In this document: piece after piece, positions 61,181 through 64,000 of the stretch
Position numbering within the stretch: position 1 is the stretch's first letter
How the letters are laid out: each line of letters starts with the position of its first letter
Assembly: GCA_026874595.1 (NCBI GenBank)
Contig: CM049316.1
Coordinates: forward strand, 46,805,695-46,869,694
Source: Sipunculus nudus
Taxonomy: Eukaryota > Annelida > Sipuncula > Golfingiida > Sipunculidae
Direction: 5' to 3'
Length of the DNA stretch: 64,000 nucleotides
Notes under the pieces: model-generated
What the model saw: only the letters and a program-made list of their open reading frames with translations
Told to the model about the DNA's origin: nothing
The model's database searches: none
Program-made: the position numbers and the translations under genes

Positions 61181-62560
61181 TTATTATTATTTGCATGCAG
61201 GATGTATATGGTTGGATTTTCTGAAACACGTTATCGATGTTTGATATCCGTTGATATATATGCCACCGTTTAGTGTGAGTAATGCAATAGGCTCAGTGTC
61301 GTCCGTTGTTTGTACCTTATTTTTGTATTGAGAGTTTTTGCTACACTTATTGTTAACGATGCAGGTTCTGAACCTTAACACGGCTGTGACGATTACACCA
61401 CTTGGCTGCATGCTTCAATCTGCGTCAGGATAAATAATTAATGTTATCTGACAGGCCAGATACCGGAGGTTATATGCAGGACATGTCCTCTCTGATTGTC
61501 GCCCGCTCACAGTTGTCAATTTGTTTGACTTTCAGTGTTAAGTATTTAAGCTTGGCACTCAGTACCATCCATTTCAACAAGACATGAAAGTGACAATATT
61601 TAGAATGCATCTCAGATTTGTCTCAAAATTGCCAGCCTACAGGCCCTGTGGCAGGGCCAGGGGGACTTTTTCTTTCTCTTTTTGGTGAGGAATTAGCTAT
61701 CCCTGATCGGGCCCAGGTACTTGCTATAGGGTCTACACTGTGAGAGTTATCCAAATTACAACCGTGGACATTTCTCGCATTTTCTATCTGGAAAAACCTG
61801 TTTGGATAAGAGTAAGTCGCCGACATCAAGGATGCAGAGGGGTGATCCTACCAGTTAACTGTGTCCATGCTCAGTTGGTGACATTTGTAGCCATAATGAA
61901 TGGCGAGGACCGTGGCTCTACGCAGCAGCATGATAGATTGGCCTCGGTAATTACTGAGCTAGTTTCATACACAGGCCTTTGCATGTCAACATTTTCTTAT
62001 TTCAACGCAAGCGCTTTTTGCGTAGTCTGGCCATGAAGCAAGAAAATGAAGGAACGGCTCCGAATAAATAAGATATCAATATCTGATGATCATCGGTCTC
62101 AGTGGTAATCAGGCACGGTGGGCACCAGCTTGCTTCGTTCTCATGCCTAGATCCAAGAATCTTATGAAACTCTCATTGATCATTGGTCTGCAGGGTCGTG
62201 GTTACTTTGTGCGGCTCGCTGACGAAGTGGAAGCCCGGCCTATTAAGGCTATTTACCCCACATGCAACTATATTACCATCTAGCATTACTGATCAAGAAA
62301 AATGGGGCAACCGAGGCAAAGTGCTTCTCCCATGAAAACTACCTATTTGCAGCGGATGGCGCCGGTGGGAGCCCATCCTATATATATCTGAATAATTCAG
62401 ATCTTTATCTAGTAAAGTCTCACCGCACTTTGCCCACTGCGGACTGTCAGAGGTGAACTGGACATCACCATTTTTCTGCTTAAGATGAAAGACCGTCTGG
62501 CATAAAATCAATGATGAGGACACGATAAAACTTCCGCATACGCTCACGATCTATGCATAC
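61181..62560. promoter_or_regulatory. CpG-containing candidate regulatory island
   Basis: About 1.3 kb with more CpG than almost anywhere else in the window outside the mobile elements, especially 61680-62000 and 62090-62540. GAGTAAGT near 61810 looks like a splice donor, but no matching acceptor is clear. The part at 62300-62440 holds several inverted repeats (see findings). Frames overlap on both strands without domains. It may be an intronic enhancer cluster if the candidate exon at 59820 is real. Confidence 0.33.
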
Positions 62561-63442
62561 ATGAAACAAAGAGTATCTAAACAATCTTCAGGCACTTTTA
62601 TTTCTTATACCTTATATAAATACGGAAAAAAATTCAGTGACTGTATCCGTCGCATGTAATATGTAAATAAAGATAAAATAATAGCAGAAAATGTTTATTA
62701 AAAAATTATGCATTTTTCCCCATAATTCTAATTTTTTTTTCATGCTTAGCCAAGAAAGTTGAAACCATAATTAAAATGTCCTTTTCAAAATTAAGCTTAA
62801 GTCAATTGGAACAAAGTGTTTCAGTTTCAAATTTAGTATAATCATAAATATATGATACAAATAGATGATACATAAATTATTCCCTTTAAGGTACTCAACT
62901 ATAGTGATTTCTCATGATGCTTTGCTTCCAGTTGCATTTTTCTTTTCTTTTCGTCAGTGGTCTTTTTAACAAGTTGTATGGAGAAGAGCGTATATACAAT
63001 TTTGAGGGTAGGCGACAATTAGACCAAAGACTGCGCATGCAGGCAGGCATGAGCTCAGTTCCTTGAAGACTCCTGAGACGAAGTTTGAAACTCTCTGCAA
63101 ATATTTTAAGTCGGTGGATCATGCGTGATGGTTTGGTTTGATACGAATCTTTATTTAAAACTTTTTTTCACTTAAACTCTCTTGTATGAAAACTTGTCCT
63201 GATATAAAAGTGACTGTAGTCATTACTTTCCAAAATTTTACGGTTATATCCCATAAGATTACTCCTTTTGAATCCTTTTTAAACAAAACACAAGAGTAGA
63301 GTCATGAATTCAAATGAGCTTATGAGCTTATACTAAAAAATGAATGATTTTCGTGTTTGAGCAGAAAAATTAGACGGCTTTATTGAAATTAGTTTTTTTT
63401 TAGTGTTAAAACCTGAGAATTTCTCATGGTTAGTTATAAACA

Positions 63443-63445
<3 letters not shown>
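62561..63445. other. AT-rich sequence without supported features
   Basis: Short GC-richer patch at 62990-63120. No gene supported. Confidence 0.45.

Positions 63446-63488
<43 letters not shown>
63446..63488. repeat. (AT)n microsatellite
   Basis: About 21 uninterrupted AT copies. Confidence 0.95.
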
Positions 63489-63490
<2 letters not shown>

Positions 63491-63739
63491 CATTGAACAG
63501 TTTTATTTAATCCCTCGCCTTGAGCATAAAACAATTTGACAAATTTCGTTTTCCACAAGGCACACATAAGATTTCTCCTTTTACCATTTCTTTTGCGTTT
63601 TTATGTTTGAGATGTAGATATTTATGTGTGGATGCATTTGCAATAATTATTATTTTTCCGTTTGCTTTCAAGCGCTTTTAAATGTTGTGAGTTTTTATTG
63701 AAAATAAAAAGATTTATAAGACTGAAAAAAACCATCTGG

Positions 63740-63960
63740 GACCCAATGACACGTGCTTTCAAGAGATCTGGAGACAAAAGTCTCCATGTAAATAGCGGAT
63801 GGTGAATTCGCGCCGGCGCCAAAGGCGAATCCAGGCATGAAATACGGATTTTTTGCATCAAGCCGCAATGATGAAATCCACTAATCTGGCTTATCCCAAC
63901 GATTTTCGGCTACAACCATGTTCACTCCATTTTGACTGCTTGCGATTAAAGAGAGAGCTG
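63740..63960. promoter_or_regulatory. GC-rich patch at the window end
   Basis: Contains the hairpin GGAGAC-AAAA-GTCTCC (63770-63785) and a CpG-rich word, GAATTCGCGCCGGCGCC, near 63812. It is cut by the window end, so its nature cannot be judged further. Confidence 0.28.
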
Positions 63961-64000
63961 TATTTGAGAGAGTTCCTTTTTATTAGTGTATATCCGTATA

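Overview
The window looks like a gene-poor stretch of a eukaryotic nuclear genome. It is AT-rich, has no long open frames, and is full of minisatellites, microsatellites and degenerate dispersed repeats. There is no sign of bacterial or viral organisation. The organism is most likely a lophotrochozoan, probably a mollusc. The clues are the dispersed elements that begin near TTAGCTCA and lead into runs such as TCTGTCGTCC, and CpG-containing palindromic repeats that I associate with bivalve and gastropod genomes. That assignment comes from memory and no database was searched.

Layout. From 0 to 5 kb there are two large tandem arrays (67-bp and 17-bp units). From 6 to 26 kb, very AT-rich DNA alternates with GC-richer, repeat-free islands that resemble the conserved non-coding regulatory elements around developmental genes. 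One of these holds two abutting PBX-MEIS type sites (13123-13142). From 27 to 45 kb there are five more minisatellites, with units of 42, 46, 31, 41 and 37 bp, again separated by GC-richer islands. From 47.4 to 56 kb there is a cluster of interrelated dispersed elements. Many of them share the 12-bp palindrome GGTGGCGCCACC; the best defined is a 1.8-kb element with 11-bp terminal inverted repeats and an internal dimeric satellite. From 56 to 64 kb islands resume, with a possible first coding exon (MGSALEK) at 59820-59840 and a long inverted repeat at 60.7 kb.

Coding content. No complete gene can be supported. Three short stretches could be exons: 59820-59840 (first coding exon with splice donor), 26394-26574 (internal exon with good acceptor and donor) and 29481-29681 (terminal exon with a hydrophobic C-terminus). 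They are not shown to belong to one gene. The other open frames are chance frames or by-products of tandem repeats.

The simplest reading is a gene desert or very large intron carrying cis-regulatory islands, ending at the promoter and first exon of a plus-strand gene that continues past base 64000. Island boundaries are approximate because they rest on base composition and lack of repeats; conservation could not be tested.
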